A DNA stretch of 64,000 bases from JAHRVQ01 sp029941905 (GCA_029941905.1 JAPYTQ010000007.1:1-64000); one strand, 5' to 3'. Counted from the stretch's first letter, positions 45,337-53,912 are shown. Made by a program: numbers and translations. Notes: generated by a model not told the origin, from the sequence alone.

Positions 45337-46410
45337 TTGACGATACGTTATGGCATTATCGGCACAGGCATGATGGGCTGCGAGCACATTCGCAATCTCG
45401 TAGCAATGGACGACGTGGATATCACGGCGGTGGCAGATCCTAACGAGAAGCCACGAAGATGGGCATCTAAAGTCTGCGGCGACCGCTTTTCTCCGCGCAT
45501 TCATGAAAATTACCAGGACATCCTGGATGCCGATGACGTGGATGCGATTGTTATTGCTTCACCCAACTTTACGCACATCAACATCATGCGGGATGTCTAT
45601 AAAACCGACAAGCATGTCATGCTGGAAAAGCCCATGGGTACAACACTTGCTGACGCCATGGAAGTTAACGAGGGGGCAAAGGTGCACAAAGGGGTCGTCT
45701 GGGTCGGCCTTGAATATCGCTACATGGCACCGATCAATGCCCTGCTTCAGCACCTGCCAACTGTCGGTGACGTCAAAATGTGTGCTATTCGCGAACATCG
45801 ATTCCCCTTCCTCAAAAAGGTGGAGAACTGGAACCGCTTCAATCGAAACACCGGCGGGACGCTGGTCGAGAAGTGCTGCCACTTCTTTGACCTGATGAAC
45901 CAGGTGGTGCCCGGTGAACCCGTACGCGTGATGGCATCCGGCGCGCAGTCCGTCAATCATCTCGATGAAGCTTACGATGGCGAAGTGCCGGACATCCTGG
46001 ACAACGCCTACGTCATCGTCGAGTACGACAGTGGCGCCAGAGCAATGCTGGATCTTTGCATGTTCGCCGAGGGCTCTCGCCATGAACAGCAGATCGCGAT
46101 AACCGGTGACATTGGAAAGCTTGAGACTACCGTGCCGGGTGATGAACTTTACATCAGCAAACGGGAAGGTACGACCGGTGAGGCAGTACCCATACGCATG
46201 GACGCCAGGGTTAAGGAAGTTGGGCTGCATCATGGCGCAAGTTTCCTCGAACACCTGGCATTCATTGACGCCATTCGTTCCGGCAAACCACCGGCGGTAA
46301 CGACAGAAGATGGACTCTGGTCCGTCATCATTGGTCTCGCCGGGCAGCAATCCATTGAGACTGGCCAGCCAGTTACTATCAAATCGATGTTCCATGAGCA
46401 GGACCTGTAA
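45337..46410 (+). CDS. Gfo/Idh/MocA-family NAD(P)-dependent oxidoreductase
   Basis: The 357-residue protein opens with TIRYGIIGTGMMGCEHIRNL (GxGxxG NAD(P) motif), keeps DAIVIASPNFTHINIMRDVYKTDKHVMLEKPMGTTLADAMEV with the family's E-K-P catalytic Lys, and GASFLEHLAFIDAIRSGKPPAVTTEDGLWSVIIGLAGQQSIETGQ near the end. It oxidises or reduces a sugar or cyclitol. The start is TTG with GAGGA in front. It begins a collinear set of six genes up to 51585, 19 to 65 bp apart or overlapping, which suggests a catabolic or sugar-activation operon. Confidence 0.9.
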   Translation: MTIRYGIIGTGMMGCEHIRNLVAMDDVDITAVADPNEKPRRWASKVCGDRFSPRIHENYQDILDADDVDAIVIASPNFTHINIMRDVYKTDKHVMLEKPMGTTLADAMEVNEGAKVHKGVVWVGLEYRYMAPINALLQHLPTVGDVKMCAIREHRFPFLKKVENWNRFNRNTGGTLVEKCCHFFDLMNQVVPGEPVRVMASGAQSVNHLDEAYDGEVPDILDNAYVIVEYDSGARAMLDLCMFAEGSRHEQQIAITGDIGKLETTVPGDELYISKREGTTGEAVPIRMDARVKEVGLHHGASFLEHLAFIDAIRSGKPPAVTTEDGLWSVIIGLAGQQSIETGQPVTIKSMFHEQDL

Positions 46411-46476
46411 AGAAGATGCGCGAGTCATTTGAATCAATCAGGGATATCCCACATTTCAGTAGGTTCCACCCGATTA

Positions 46477-47421
46477 ATGACTGATATGAACTTCCCCGTC
46501 ATTATCGAAAACAATGCTGGCCTCGAGGCCATGCCCCGGGTTGCGAGCTGGCTTTCTGCCAAGTGTGAAGTGTTTAAAGGCCAACTGGCGACAACCGGTG
46601 CGCTGCTGTTTCGCGGCTTCCCCGTGAAAACAGCGGATGACTTTGACACCTTCTCATCCGCGTTTGGCTACGGTGACTTCACGTACCAGCAATCACTGTC
46701 GAATGCCGTTCGTATCAACCACACGTCCAGGGTGTTTAGCGCCAATGAGGCACCCCCGGATATTGAAATTTTCCTGCATCACGAGATGGCGCAAACCCCC
46801 CTCTCCCCGGAGAAAATTTTCTTTTGTTGCCTGAGTGCGGCAGAAAAAGGTGGTTCGACGCCCCTCTGTAGATCTGATCTATTATATGCGGCCTTTAAGG
46901 AGCGACACCCCGAATGGGCAGCACAGTTTGCATCCCACGGTCTGAAGTACATGATGAAAATGCCGCTGATGGACGATGTCACATCCGGGCAGGGTCGCAG
47001 CTGGCGCAGCACACTCAGTGTCGAAACTGTCGCAGAGGCAGAGAATAAACTGAGTGCACTGGCTTACACCTGGCAATGGCAGCAAGATGAGTCACTCGTC
47101 ACCAGAACGCCAGTGCTGCCAGCTATCAAAGTGCTGCCTGACGGCAGCGAATCGTTATACAACCAGGTTATCGCAGCGCACCTGGGCTGGAAGCGCACCG
47201 GCAAAAGCGCGGACGACATGCTGACATTTGGCAATGATGAAGCCATACCACAGGAGTCACTTGCGGCATTGGTGAGTATTGCCCGCGAGTTCACAGTACC
47301 CCTTGCATGGCAGGACGGGGATGTTGCCCTGGTCGACAATCATCGCGTGATGCACGGGCGTCACCCCTACAGTGGCTTGCGTAAGCGCAATGTTGTTGTC
47401 TGCCTCGCGCGAGATGTGTGA
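46477..47421 (+). CDS. TauD/TfdA-family Fe(II)/2-oxoglutarate-dependent dioxygenase
   Basis: This roughly 314-residue protein has GALLFRGFPVKTADDFDTFSSAFG, FLHHEMAQTP (the H-x-E/D metal pair) and VALVDNHRVMHGRHPYSGLRKR (distal His and the Arg that binds 2-oxoglutarate). It resembles the SyrP-like TauD branch in using H-x-E. It hydroxylates or desaturates a small acidic or amino-acid-like substrate. I chose ATG 46477 (MTDMNFPVII) with AGG upstream; a TTG at 46429 is an alternative. It lies 67 bp after the Gfo/Idh gene and 51 bp before the CoA-transferase. Confidence 0.88.
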   Translation: MTDMNFPVIIENNAGLEAMPRVASWLSAKCEVFKGQLATTGALLFRGFPVKTADDFDTFSSAFGYGDFTYQQSLSNAVRINHTSRVFSANEAPPDIEIFLHHEMAQTPLSPEKIFFCCLSAAEKGGSTPLCRSDLLYAAFKERHPEWAAQFASHGLKYMMKMPLMDDVTSGQGRSWRSTLSVETVAEAENKLSALAYTWQWQQDESLVTRTPVLPAIKVLPDGSESLYNQVIAAHLGWKRTGKSADDMLTFGNDEAIPQESLAALVSIAREFTVPLAWQDGDVALVDNHRVMHGRHPYSGLRKRNVVVCLARDV

Positions 47422-47471
47422 AGTGACTCAACGTGTATGCAATCCCTGGATGCAGGCGCACAGGATGACGC

Positions 47472-48671
47472 ATGAACATACTTGAGGGTGTAAGAGTACT
47501 CGATCTCAGTCGGGTTATTTCAGGGCCTTTCTGCAGCCGGATGCTTGGCGATCTTGGCGCAGAGATCATCAAAGTCGAGTCACCCAGAGGGGATCAGCTG
47601 AGAGCAGCGACCCCCAAAAAAGGTGGAATCTCGGCAGGATTCACCCAATTCAACGCTGGTAAGAGAAGTGTCTGCATCGACTTTACCGAACCGGAGGGTG
47701 TCGATCTCATCAAGCAGCTGGCGGCCAAGAGCGATGTGCTGCTCGAGAATTTCCGCGCGGGTCTGCTCCCTTCGATAGGCCTGGGCTATGACGATATCAA
47801 GTCGATTCACCCAGGCATCATCTACTGCTCGATTTCGGGATTCGGGCAGGACGGACCGGATGCCGGTAGACCTGCCTACACAGATATCATTCAGGCGCTC
47901 AGCGGTCTGGATTATGCCTTCCAGAAAATGTCCGGCAATACCACCGACAGCCCGCCAGGAGTTCCGGTGTCACTCGCAGATACCTGTGCGTCCCTGAACG
48001 CGACCGTGAGTATCCTCGCTGCCCTGTATCACCGGGCAATGACGGGTCAAGGCCAATACATAGACGTTTCCATGCTCGATTCCCTCATCGCGTCCAACGA
48101 TTCCACTCTGCAGCGAGCCATCTTCAGCGGCGGTGAACCAGAGAAACCAAATATGATTTTCCGCCCCCCACTGCAGATGAAAGATGGATTCATGGCTGCT
48201 TCTGTCGCCCTCAGCTTCGAAAAAGTAGTGCTGGCTATGGATCGCCCGGAACTTATCGTCGATGAGCGCTTCAAAACAGACGCTTTACAAAAGAAGAACA
48301 TGGCGGAGTACATTTCCATTGTTCAGCAGTGGGCGCTTGGTCAGACGGTCGCTGACGCAAGTGCTATCTTCGACCAACTCGATATCCCTTACGGCAAGGT
48401 GAATTCCTCAACCGAAGTATTAGCCAGTGACATAATTCGTGACCGAAAAATGAAGGTCGACTTGAAGTTGGCCGATGGAACAGAAACATCGGTGCTCAAC
48501 ACACCGTTTAATTTTTCCTCCGGAAAGTCAGAGCCTGGGGGGCCACCCCCGCTACTGGGAGAACATAGCGACGAGGTCCTGCGCGATCTGCTGGGATTGT
48601 CGGACGCTGCCCTTCAATCACTGATCGACAATGAAATCGTTCTTACTAACGGATCAGGGAATTCATCATGA
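47472..48671 (+). CDS. CaiB/BaiF-family (class III) CoA-transferase
   Basis: The 399-residue protein has VRVLDLSRVISGPFCSRMLGDLGAEIIKVESPRGDQLRA, the class III start motif, and SLADTCASLNATVSILAALYHRAMTGQGQYIDVSMLDS, containing the Asp that in formyl-CoA transferase and relatives carries the CoA ester. ENFRAGLLPSIGLGYDDIKSIHPGIIYCSISGFGQDGPDAGRPAYD is the other hallmark. It moves CoA from one carboxylic acid to another. AGGATGA lies before the ATG. Its stop overlaps the next start by four bases (ATGA), so it is translationally coupled to the amidohydrolase-like gene. Confidence 0.92.
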   Translation: MNILEGVRVLDLSRVISGPFCSRMLGDLGAEIIKVESPRGDQLRAATPKKGGISAGFTQFNAGKRSVCIDFTEPEGVDLIKQLAAKSDVLLENFRAGLLPSIGLGYDDIKSIHPGIIYCSISGFGQDGPDAGRPAYTDIIQALSGLDYAFQKMSGNTTDSPPGVPVSLADTCASLNATVSILAALYHRAMTGQGQYIDVSMLDSLIASNDSTLQRAIFSGGEPEKPNMIFRPPLQMKDGFMAASVALSFEKVVLAMDRPELIVDERFKTDALQKKNMAEYISIVQQWALGQTVADASAIFDQLDIPYGKVNSSTEVLASDIIRDRKMKVDLKLADGTETSVLNTPFNFSSGKSEPGGPPPLLGEHSDEVLRDLLGLSDAALQSLIDNEIVLTNGSGNSS

Positions 48672-49621
48672 TTATAGATATCGAATGCGACATTCCGACA
48701 AAGGAAGTCAAGGAGGCCGATCTCGTGTCGCTTGAGACTTCAGAAGATGAGGGGATGGGCAACTACATCAATATCTTCGGCGCAAAATGGGCAGAAGATG
48801 CCGGCATGAACAACGACGAATTCGAATCCATCAAGGCTTCCATGAGCCCGATGGAGGTGAGAAAAGTCATCGCAGCGAGAGCGATCGATACGGCGCCGAG
48901 CGAGGAAGAATTCATCGCCATGCTGGATGATGCAGGAATTACTCAGGCGTGTATTGGCACGGGTCGGCACGCATCGCCTGCCCACACGCTGGACCTGGCC
49001 GACAGGTATCCGGCCAGGTTTATTCCCTGGGCCCGTATCAGTCCCAACGCAGGTATGACCGGCGTCCGGGAACTGGAATCGCTGGTGAAAGAACGTGGCC
49101 TCAGGGGACTCGAGGTCTCGAGTTTCAGAGAGAAGATGCGAGCCAATGACAAGAAGTACTATCCCCTGTATGCCAAGTGCGTGGAGTTGGGTATTCCGGC
49201 TCGCGTTTATTGCACCATGAACTATGCTTCCGACCGGCCGATGGATCTGGGTCGCCCGCTCTATCTGGACGAGGTTTGCAGTGACTTTCCAGAGCTGCAG
49301 GTAATCGCCGCACTGGGTGGCTGGCCCTGGGTGGCGGAACTGGTGGGTGTCGCCAGGCGGCACCAGAACCTCTTTATCGATCTCGCAGCACACAGGCCGG
49401 CACACATCCCGAAACCCGGCAGTGGCTGGGAGATGATGCTCCAGTTCGGCAACACCCTGCTCGCCGATCGCATGCTCTTCGCCAGTTCATGGATGACATT
49501 GGGACTTTCGCCGAAGCAAGTGGTCGATGAATTCAACACGCTGCCTATCCGGGACAGCGTGAGACCCAAGTGGATGGGTGAAAACGCAGCAAGGTTGTTG
49601 GGACTACAAGCATCCAACTGA
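48668..49621 (+). CDS. Amidohydrolase-2-fold protein lacking all metal ligands
   Basis: This 317-residue protein is recognisable as the ACMSD/amidohydrolase-2 TIM-barrel family by GLRGLEV, YAKCVELGIPARVYCTMNY, DEVCSDFPELQVIAALGGWPWVAELVGVARRHQNLFIDLAA and ADRMLFASSWMTL. But each metal or catalytic position is changed: family I-D-x-H-x-H-x-P becomes IDIECDIP (Glu6, Asp8), the His of V-x-I-H becomes Cys182, A-H-x-G-x-P-W becomes ALGGWPW (Leu216) and G-S-D becomes ASS (Ser274). The fold is intact and the frame unbroken. It cannot be a normal metal hydrolase or decarboxylase; it may use another chemistry or serve as a partner of the CoA-transferase, to which it is coupled. Confidence 0.85.
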   Translation: MIIDIECDIPTKEVKEADLVSLETSEDEGMGNYINIFGAKWAEDAGMNNDEFESIKASMSPMEVRKVIAARAIDTAPSEEEFIAMLDDAGITQACIGTGRHASPAHTLDLADRYPARFIPWARISPNAGMTGVRELESLVKERGLRGLEVSSFREKMRANDKKYYPLYAKCVELGIPARVYCTMNYASDRPMDLGRPLYLDEVCSDFPELQVIAALGGWPWVAELVGVARRHQNLFIDLAAHRPAHIPKPGSGWEMMLQFGNTLLADRMLFASSWMTLGLSPKQVVDEFNTLPIRDSVRPKWMGENAARLLGLQASN

Positions 49622-49669
49622 TTCGCGGCCAAGTAAATCACAGGTGCTGGCGAACGAGGTGACCTAGTT

Positions 49670-50869
49670 TTGCAATTCATTGAACCAACTTCAGACCGTC
49701 TACCTCGTCAACTGGCGCAAGACTTTGCTGCGCGCTATGGATGCCAGGTTAGTGAGGTCAGGCTGATTCGATCACCCTACCGACTATGTCCTATTGGCGC
49801 TCATATTGACCACCAGCTGGGCACCGTCAGTGCGATCGCCGTTGACAAGGGGATACATCTGGCGTTTGCACCAAACACGGATCACGTATTACGTATCAGC
49901 AGTCGTGGATATCCCGGGCTGATTGAAATTAATCTGGAACACTTCGAGCGAATGGGGGACTGGGCCGACTATGCCCGGGGGGCTTTAATGGCGATTGGTG
50001 ATGGCTACACAGCAAAGCAGGGTGTTTCCATGCTTATCGATGGGTACCTTAGCGAAGCGGGCATATCCTCTTCTGCGGCCGTCGGGCTTGGTTACCTGCT
50101 GGCACTCTCGATATCCAATGGCATTGAACTGGATGATGCCGCGCTGATTGAGCTTGATCGCGTCATCGAAAACGACTTCATTGGTCTTAAGAACGGTATT
50201 TTAGATCAATCCGCCATTACACTTGCTCGAAAGCGTCAACTGACGGTAATAGATTGTAAGCAACATTCATTCACACATTTCGCCCAGGTGCAGCCATTTA
50301 CATTTCTAGCAGTTTACAGTGGTGTCAAAGAGCCGCTGGTTCAATCTAACAAGTTTAACAATCGGGTTGACGAATGTTTTGATGCGGGTTCAGCTTTGGC
50401 CAGGTTGACTGGCAGAAAAATCAATTCACGGGTACCACTTGGTGCTTCTTTATACGATGAATGGCAGGCATATCAATCTGATCTTGCGCCATTACATCAA
50501 CGCCGGGCTCGCCATTTTTTTACAGAGTCGAAACGGGTCCTGGAAAGCGCCCTTGCCTGGAAGCAGAGCGATCACGCCGCCTATGGTGCGTTAATGGATA
50601 AATCCTGCCAAAGCTCCATTATGGATTATGAGACTGGCTCGCCAGAGATGATCGCATTGTATGAATGTCTTACCAACACCGACGGTGTTTACGGTGCACG
50701 GTTCTCAGGTGCCGGATTCCGGGGCTGCGCCGTTGCGCTGATTAATCCTGCAGCGACGACTGATATTATCGAAAGCGTCTCGATCAGATACCGTAAACGA
50801 TTCCCGCACCTGGGTAAAAAAATGTGGGCTTTTACCAGTCAGGCAAGCCAGGGATTGGGCCTGATATGA
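49670..50869 (+). CDS. GHMP-family sugar kinase, galacturonokinase-like
   Basis: The 399-residue protein has the galactokinase-fold blocks: RLIRSPYRLCPIGAHIDHQLGTVSAIAVDKGIH (sugar-binding, residues 31-63), the ATP-binding YLSEAGISSSAAVGLGYLLALS, and the C-terminal GVYGARFSGAGFRGCAVAL. Galactokinases have G-E-H-T-D-Y at the first site; here it is G-A-H-I-D-H with SPYR-C-P, which, as I recall, is the pattern of plant galacturonate/arabinose-type kinases. It should phosphorylate a sugar acid or sugar at C1. TTG start with GAGGTGA. Overlaps the nucleotidyltransferase by four bases (ATGA), so kinase and pyrophosphorylase act in series. Confidence 0.85.
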   Translation: MQFIEPTSDRLPRQLAQDFAARYGCQVSEVRLIRSPYRLCPIGAHIDHQLGTVSAIAVDKGIHLAFAPNTDHVLRISSRGYPGLIEINLEHFERMGDWADYARGALMAIGDGYTAKQGVSMLIDGYLSEAGISSSAAVGLGYLLALSISNGIELDDAALIELDRVIENDFIGLKNGILDQSAITLARKRQLTVIDCKQHSFTHFAQVQPFTFLAVYSGVKEPLVQSNKFNNRVDECFDAGSALARLTGRKINSRVPLGASLYDEWQAYQSDLAPLHQRRARHFFTESKRVLESALAWKQSDHAAYGALMDKSCQSSIMDYETGSPEMIALYECLTNTDGVYGARFSGAGFRGCAVALINPAATTDIIESVSIRYRKRFPHLGKKMWAFTSQASQGLGLI

Positions 50870-51585
50870 AGTGCCTCGTGCTAGCCGCTGGGTACGGGAC
50901 AAGAATGGTCGAAGTGACCGGAAATATTCCCAAAGCTCTCATCAAGCTGGGGGGTATCACAATATTAGACCGTTTGCTGGAATCACTGGCGGAGCTTGAG
51001 GTGGACGTTCATCTCGTCACAAATGACCGATTTTTGTCCCAGTTCCGTGCCTGGCACGAGGATGCTAGCTGGCCTTTAACAATCATTAGTGATGGATCGA
51101 CCCATATCGACAATCGATTGGGTGCAACCGGTGACCTGGCATTTTCGATCGAGGCGTTTGGGTTCAAGGACGATTTGTTCGTCGTCGCGGCCGACAACCT
51201 GCTGAACTTTTCAATGAAGGGGATGCTCGCAGAATTCTACCGACACAATCAAGTTGTCATAGCCGTTCGACGCAATACCAGTCTTGAAGATCAAAAACGG
51301 CGTGGCGTTGTCGAGCTGGCACCTGACAATACCATTCGTCAATTCCAGGAAAAACCAGAAAACCCTACCAGCCTGATGGTCGCCGCTCCCCTGTATATGA
51401 TTCCAAAAGAATTGTTATCTGAAATTGATCATTACCTGGAAAAAGGCGGGAATCCGGATGCACCGGGGTTTTTGATGGAGTATCTGGTCAAGAATCACAC
51501 CGTGAGAGCGTGGCAAATTCCAGGGGAAATCATCGATGTAGGCAACCTTGATTCGTATCGTCAGGCACTTCAAAGATTTACCTGA
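50866..51585 (+). CDS. Sugar-1-phosphate nucleotidyltransferase
   Basis: The 239-residue protein begins MKCLVLAAGYGTRM, the nucleotide-binding LxAGxGxR motif of nucleotidyltransferases, and has FLVVAADNLLNF (DxD-like), AVRRNTSLEDQKRRGVVEL and a final YLVKNHTVRAWQIPGEIIDVGNLDSYRQA (W-x-D/IGNxxxY pattern). It converts NTP and sugar-1-phosphate to NDP-sugar and PPi. The start at 50866 overlaps the kinase stop. Together they would make an activated sugar from free sugar (salvage). It overlaps the convergent hydrolase gene end by 8 bp. Confidence 0.9.
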   Translation: MKCLVLAAGYGTRMVEVTGNIPKALIKLGGITILDRLLESLAELEVDVHLVTNDRFLSQFRAWHEDASWPLTIISDGSTHIDNRLGATGDLAFSIEAFGFKDDLFVVAADNLLNFSMKGMLAEFYRHNQVVIAVRRNTSLEDQKRRGVVELAPDNTIRQFQEKPENPTSLMVAAPLYMIPKELLSEIDHYLEKGGNPDAPGFLMEYLVKNHTVRAWQIPGEIIDVGNLDSYRQALQRFT

Positions 51586-53170
51586 TGAAGCGCGCCAGCC
51601 GGTGTACAACAAACCATACCAATCCAACAACAACCGCGATCAAAACCAACACCACCCCCATTCCCAACTTTGCCAATAGTGGAAAACCTCCCCCTACATT
51701 AAAATCCATCGGTTCGTAGACAAATAGTGAATCATCTGCCTCGCCGCTATCATAAAAGCTGGTTAATAATCGCTCAATCGCTTCCGGTTGCAAACTCATC
51801 ACATCATTGACGTGCCCCATTTCAGATAAGATGACCTGTGTACCTTGGTTTAAAGCTGGCATCAGGTCATCAGTTGCAAATTCGACCGGGGTTGAAAAAT
51901 CGATGTTACCGCCGATCAGCAACGTTTCCACATCAGTGGGATGTATCTGGTGGTATTCCTCGGGCATCAACGGCGTCGGCCATGTCACCCCATCCTCATC
52001 GGTTGCGCTGCCCCAAATCAATTTAGAAAGAGGTGCACCGATAATCGAATCTTGCGGATCCATTTCGGTGAAATAATCACGACTCGGATCATAATCTGAG
52101 CTGACTCCCTTCGAAAAGAATTCACCATAGACACTCATATTGGGGAGCACAAAATCATACGCCAGTGACATTAATGCCAATCCACTGGGATCACCTTCTT
52201 CAGCGGCCAGCCATGCGCTAAATGCCATGGCAGCGGTATCACGATGGTATAACAGGGCGAAGGTCGTCCCTTTCACTTTGCCAGGATCAATCTTAAAAAA
52301 CAGCCATCGCTCAGGCATATTATGACTGATATTTCGCATTGTATTGGCCAGGTCAGCAGTTCGCGGGTTGGCAGTTTTCGCGTACAGTCGGGCATAGTGC
52401 TCGATTTGTGCATCGATCATAGCCGGTTCCCACACGAAGCGGCCTGGCGGGTTCACGCCGATCATTGCTGAACGAGCGATGCGGGTGGGATGCTGATTGG
52501 CGTAAAGTTGCGCCACCCGCGTCCCATAACTTGCGCTGAGCAAGTTGATACGCTCGTAACCAAGCCCCTCTCGCGCCACTTCCATATCACCAATCACTTC
52601 CTGAATCGTGTAACCGTCTAAATCGACCCCTTCCACCTGTAGTCGCCCGGCGCATTGGCGCATGGCCGCCGACAGTCCAGCACGCGATCGCGCATTGAGT
52701 ATATCGACCCCATCGCCCTTGATCGCCTGAGCAACTTCGGGACAATCTAATATGACGGAACCATCCACACCGCGATAGCCGACCATCACAAAGTCATGGT
52801 TAACCAATATGGCCGCAAACGGTTCAACCTGCATATTGCTACTCCCAGGACCACCTCCCAGAAAGAAGATTGGCTCAGCATGCTTTTCTGATATGGCGCG
52901 AATGCGAGTGATGGGCAGAGCAATAAGACGCGAATCAGACTTCGCCCTATTTTCCCGAACGACGACTGAGCCACAATCAGCATCGTAATCGCCCGATTCG
53001 ATTTCGATTGTGCAAGGTTCTAACGCCAGATCGCCCGCCTGGGCATTATCAGACACGGTTACAATCGATTCTTCCTTACTGTGAAAATAGATGATCGAAA
53101 CAGCTGCTATCGCAACAAAAATAATCGCAATAAAGCCTGATTTGGTTTTTTGTTCCTTTAATGTCTTCAT
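51578..53170 (-). CDS. TAP-like alpha/beta hydrolase with membrane anchors
   Basis: The 530-residue protein has an N-terminal membrane helix (GFIAIIFVAIAAVSIIYF) and a C-terminal one (LGMGVVLVLIAVVVGLVWFVV). Between them lies a proteinase/TAP-like hydrolase domain: FLGGGPGSSNMQVEPFAAILVNHDFVMVGYRGVDGS, the nucleophile elbow LLSASYGTRVAQLYANQHP, and STPVEFATDDLMPALNQGTQVILSEMGHV supplying the His. Relatives release N-terminal peptides or hydrolyse esters. It is exposed to the periplasm by the helices. Ends 6 bp from the selenoprotein below it, on the same strand, so probably co-transcribed. Confidence 0.85.
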   Translation of the reverse strand: MKTLKEQKTKSGFIAIIFVAIAAVSIIYFHSKEESIVTVSDNAQAGDLALEPCTIEIESGDYDADCGSVVVRENRAKSDSRLIALPITRIRAISEKHAEPIFFLGGGPGSSNMQVEPFAAILVNHDFVMVGYRGVDGSVILDCPEVAQAIKGDGVDILNARSRAGLSAAMRQCAGRLQVEGVDLDGYTIQEVIGDMEVAREGLGYERINLLSASYGTRVAQLYANQHPTRIARSAMIGVNPPGRFVWEPAMIDAQIEHYARLYAKTANPRTADLANTMRNISHNMPERWLFFKIDPGKVKGTTFALLYHRDTAAMAFSAWLAAEEGDPSGLALMSLAYDFVLPNMSVYGEFFSKGVSSDYDPSRDYFTEMDPQDSIIGAPLSKLIWGSATDEDGVTWPTPLMPEEYHQIHPTDVETLLIGGNIDFSTPVEFATDDLMPALNQGTQVILSEMGHVNDVMSLQPEAIERLLTSFYDSGEADDSLFVYEPMDFNVGGGFPLLAKLGMGVVLVLIAVVVGLVWFVVHRLARFIR

Positions 53171-53176
53171 CTCGCT

Positions 53177-53728
53177 TCAGCCGTTATGGATCGGATCTCC
53201 GAAACTGTTTTTCACGGCTTGCAAGACCCTTTCATTGTGACTGCGCAAGCGATAATCATCCGTCTGATCGATCCAGCGAACGATGCCTTCTTCATCAATC
53301 AACAAACTGGTGGGGATTGCCATGGTTTTGATACTTGGAACCATCGCCAGTTGTATACCGAACAGATTAAACTTCCCGACAGAGACTTCGATTGCCTTGT
53401 GGTGTTCAACACCATAATGACGAATGATCTTGAGTGTCGAATCCGTGAGCAACGTCATCGCAAGCCCGTCTCTTTGTTTGTGTGTGGCTGCGACTTCAAC
53501 GTTTTCTTTACTTAGTGCTATGACCTTGACGTTGTATTCAGCAAGTTCATCCCTCATTTCTTCGAAGCGCTGTAACTCAGCGCAGCAGTAGGGTCACCAC
53601 GAACCGCGGAAAAATTTAAACAGAATTCTTTGGCCACGCCAATCATCAGAACTAACCAAAGCGCCGTTTGAGTCAAGAGTCTCAAAGGCAAGCATCGGCG
53701 CATCCAGGCGCAAGGTGTGTAACTTCAC
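53177..53728 (-). CDS. Peroxiredoxin-like selenoprotein, UGA read as Sec at residue 45
   Basis: The frame contains a single UGA at 53594-53596 in FFRGSW-(U)-P-Y-C-C-AEL. Peroxiredoxin/AhpC-TSA-type proteins of this group have FFRGxWCPYC there, so Sec takes the peroxidatic Cys place and Cys48 gives a UxxC pair. Downstream are MTLLTDSTLKIIRHYGVEHH and AIPTSLLIDEEGIVRW. A hairpin at 53567-53583 follows the UGA. The best start is GTG 53728 (VKLHTLRLDAPMLAFETLDSNG), 34 bp inside the 3' end of the upstream small gene; an in-frame TAA is just upstream. Total 183 residues. Role: thiol-dependent peroxide reduction in the cytosol. Confidence 0.85.
53567..53583 (-). promoter_or_regulatory. Candidate bacterial SECIS hairpin for the peroxiredoxin-like selenoprotein
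   Basis: After the UGA, GCGCTG (bases 11-16) pairs perfectly with CAGCGC (22-27) around the loop AGTTA, with G at 18 followed by U. The distance and the G-U in the loop fit a bacterial SECIS, and the stem is the most stable of the three in this window. Confidence 0.75.
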
Positions 53729-53912
53729 TGCTTAAGCCAAAAACAATACTGCTAATCGCAAAAATTAGCCCAGCGCTCTGAGTTACAAACATCAGCATGG
53801 GGACTTTGGGTACAACATCCCTGGGAATGGTGGACAAGTAATGTCCCCAACCACCAAATACCAAAACAAATCCAAGAACAGCGAAGAACCAAATTGTCGT
53901 GCTCATGTCCAT
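53682..53912 (-). CDS. Small two-helix membrane protein upstream of the peroxiredoxin-like gene
   Basis: The 76-residue product has helices TIWFFAVLGFVLVFGGWGHYL and LMFVTQSAGLIFAISSIVFGL. It has no recognised family. Its 3' end overlaps the 5' end of the selenoprotein by 47 bp in another frame, so the two are translationally linked. The stop is at 53682. Whether it works with the peroxiredoxin in the membrane is a guess. Confidence 0.6.
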   Translation of the reverse strand: MDMSTTIWFFAVLGFVLVFGGWGHYLSTIPRDVVPKVPMLMFVTQSAGLIFAISSIVFGLSSEVTHLAPGCADACL

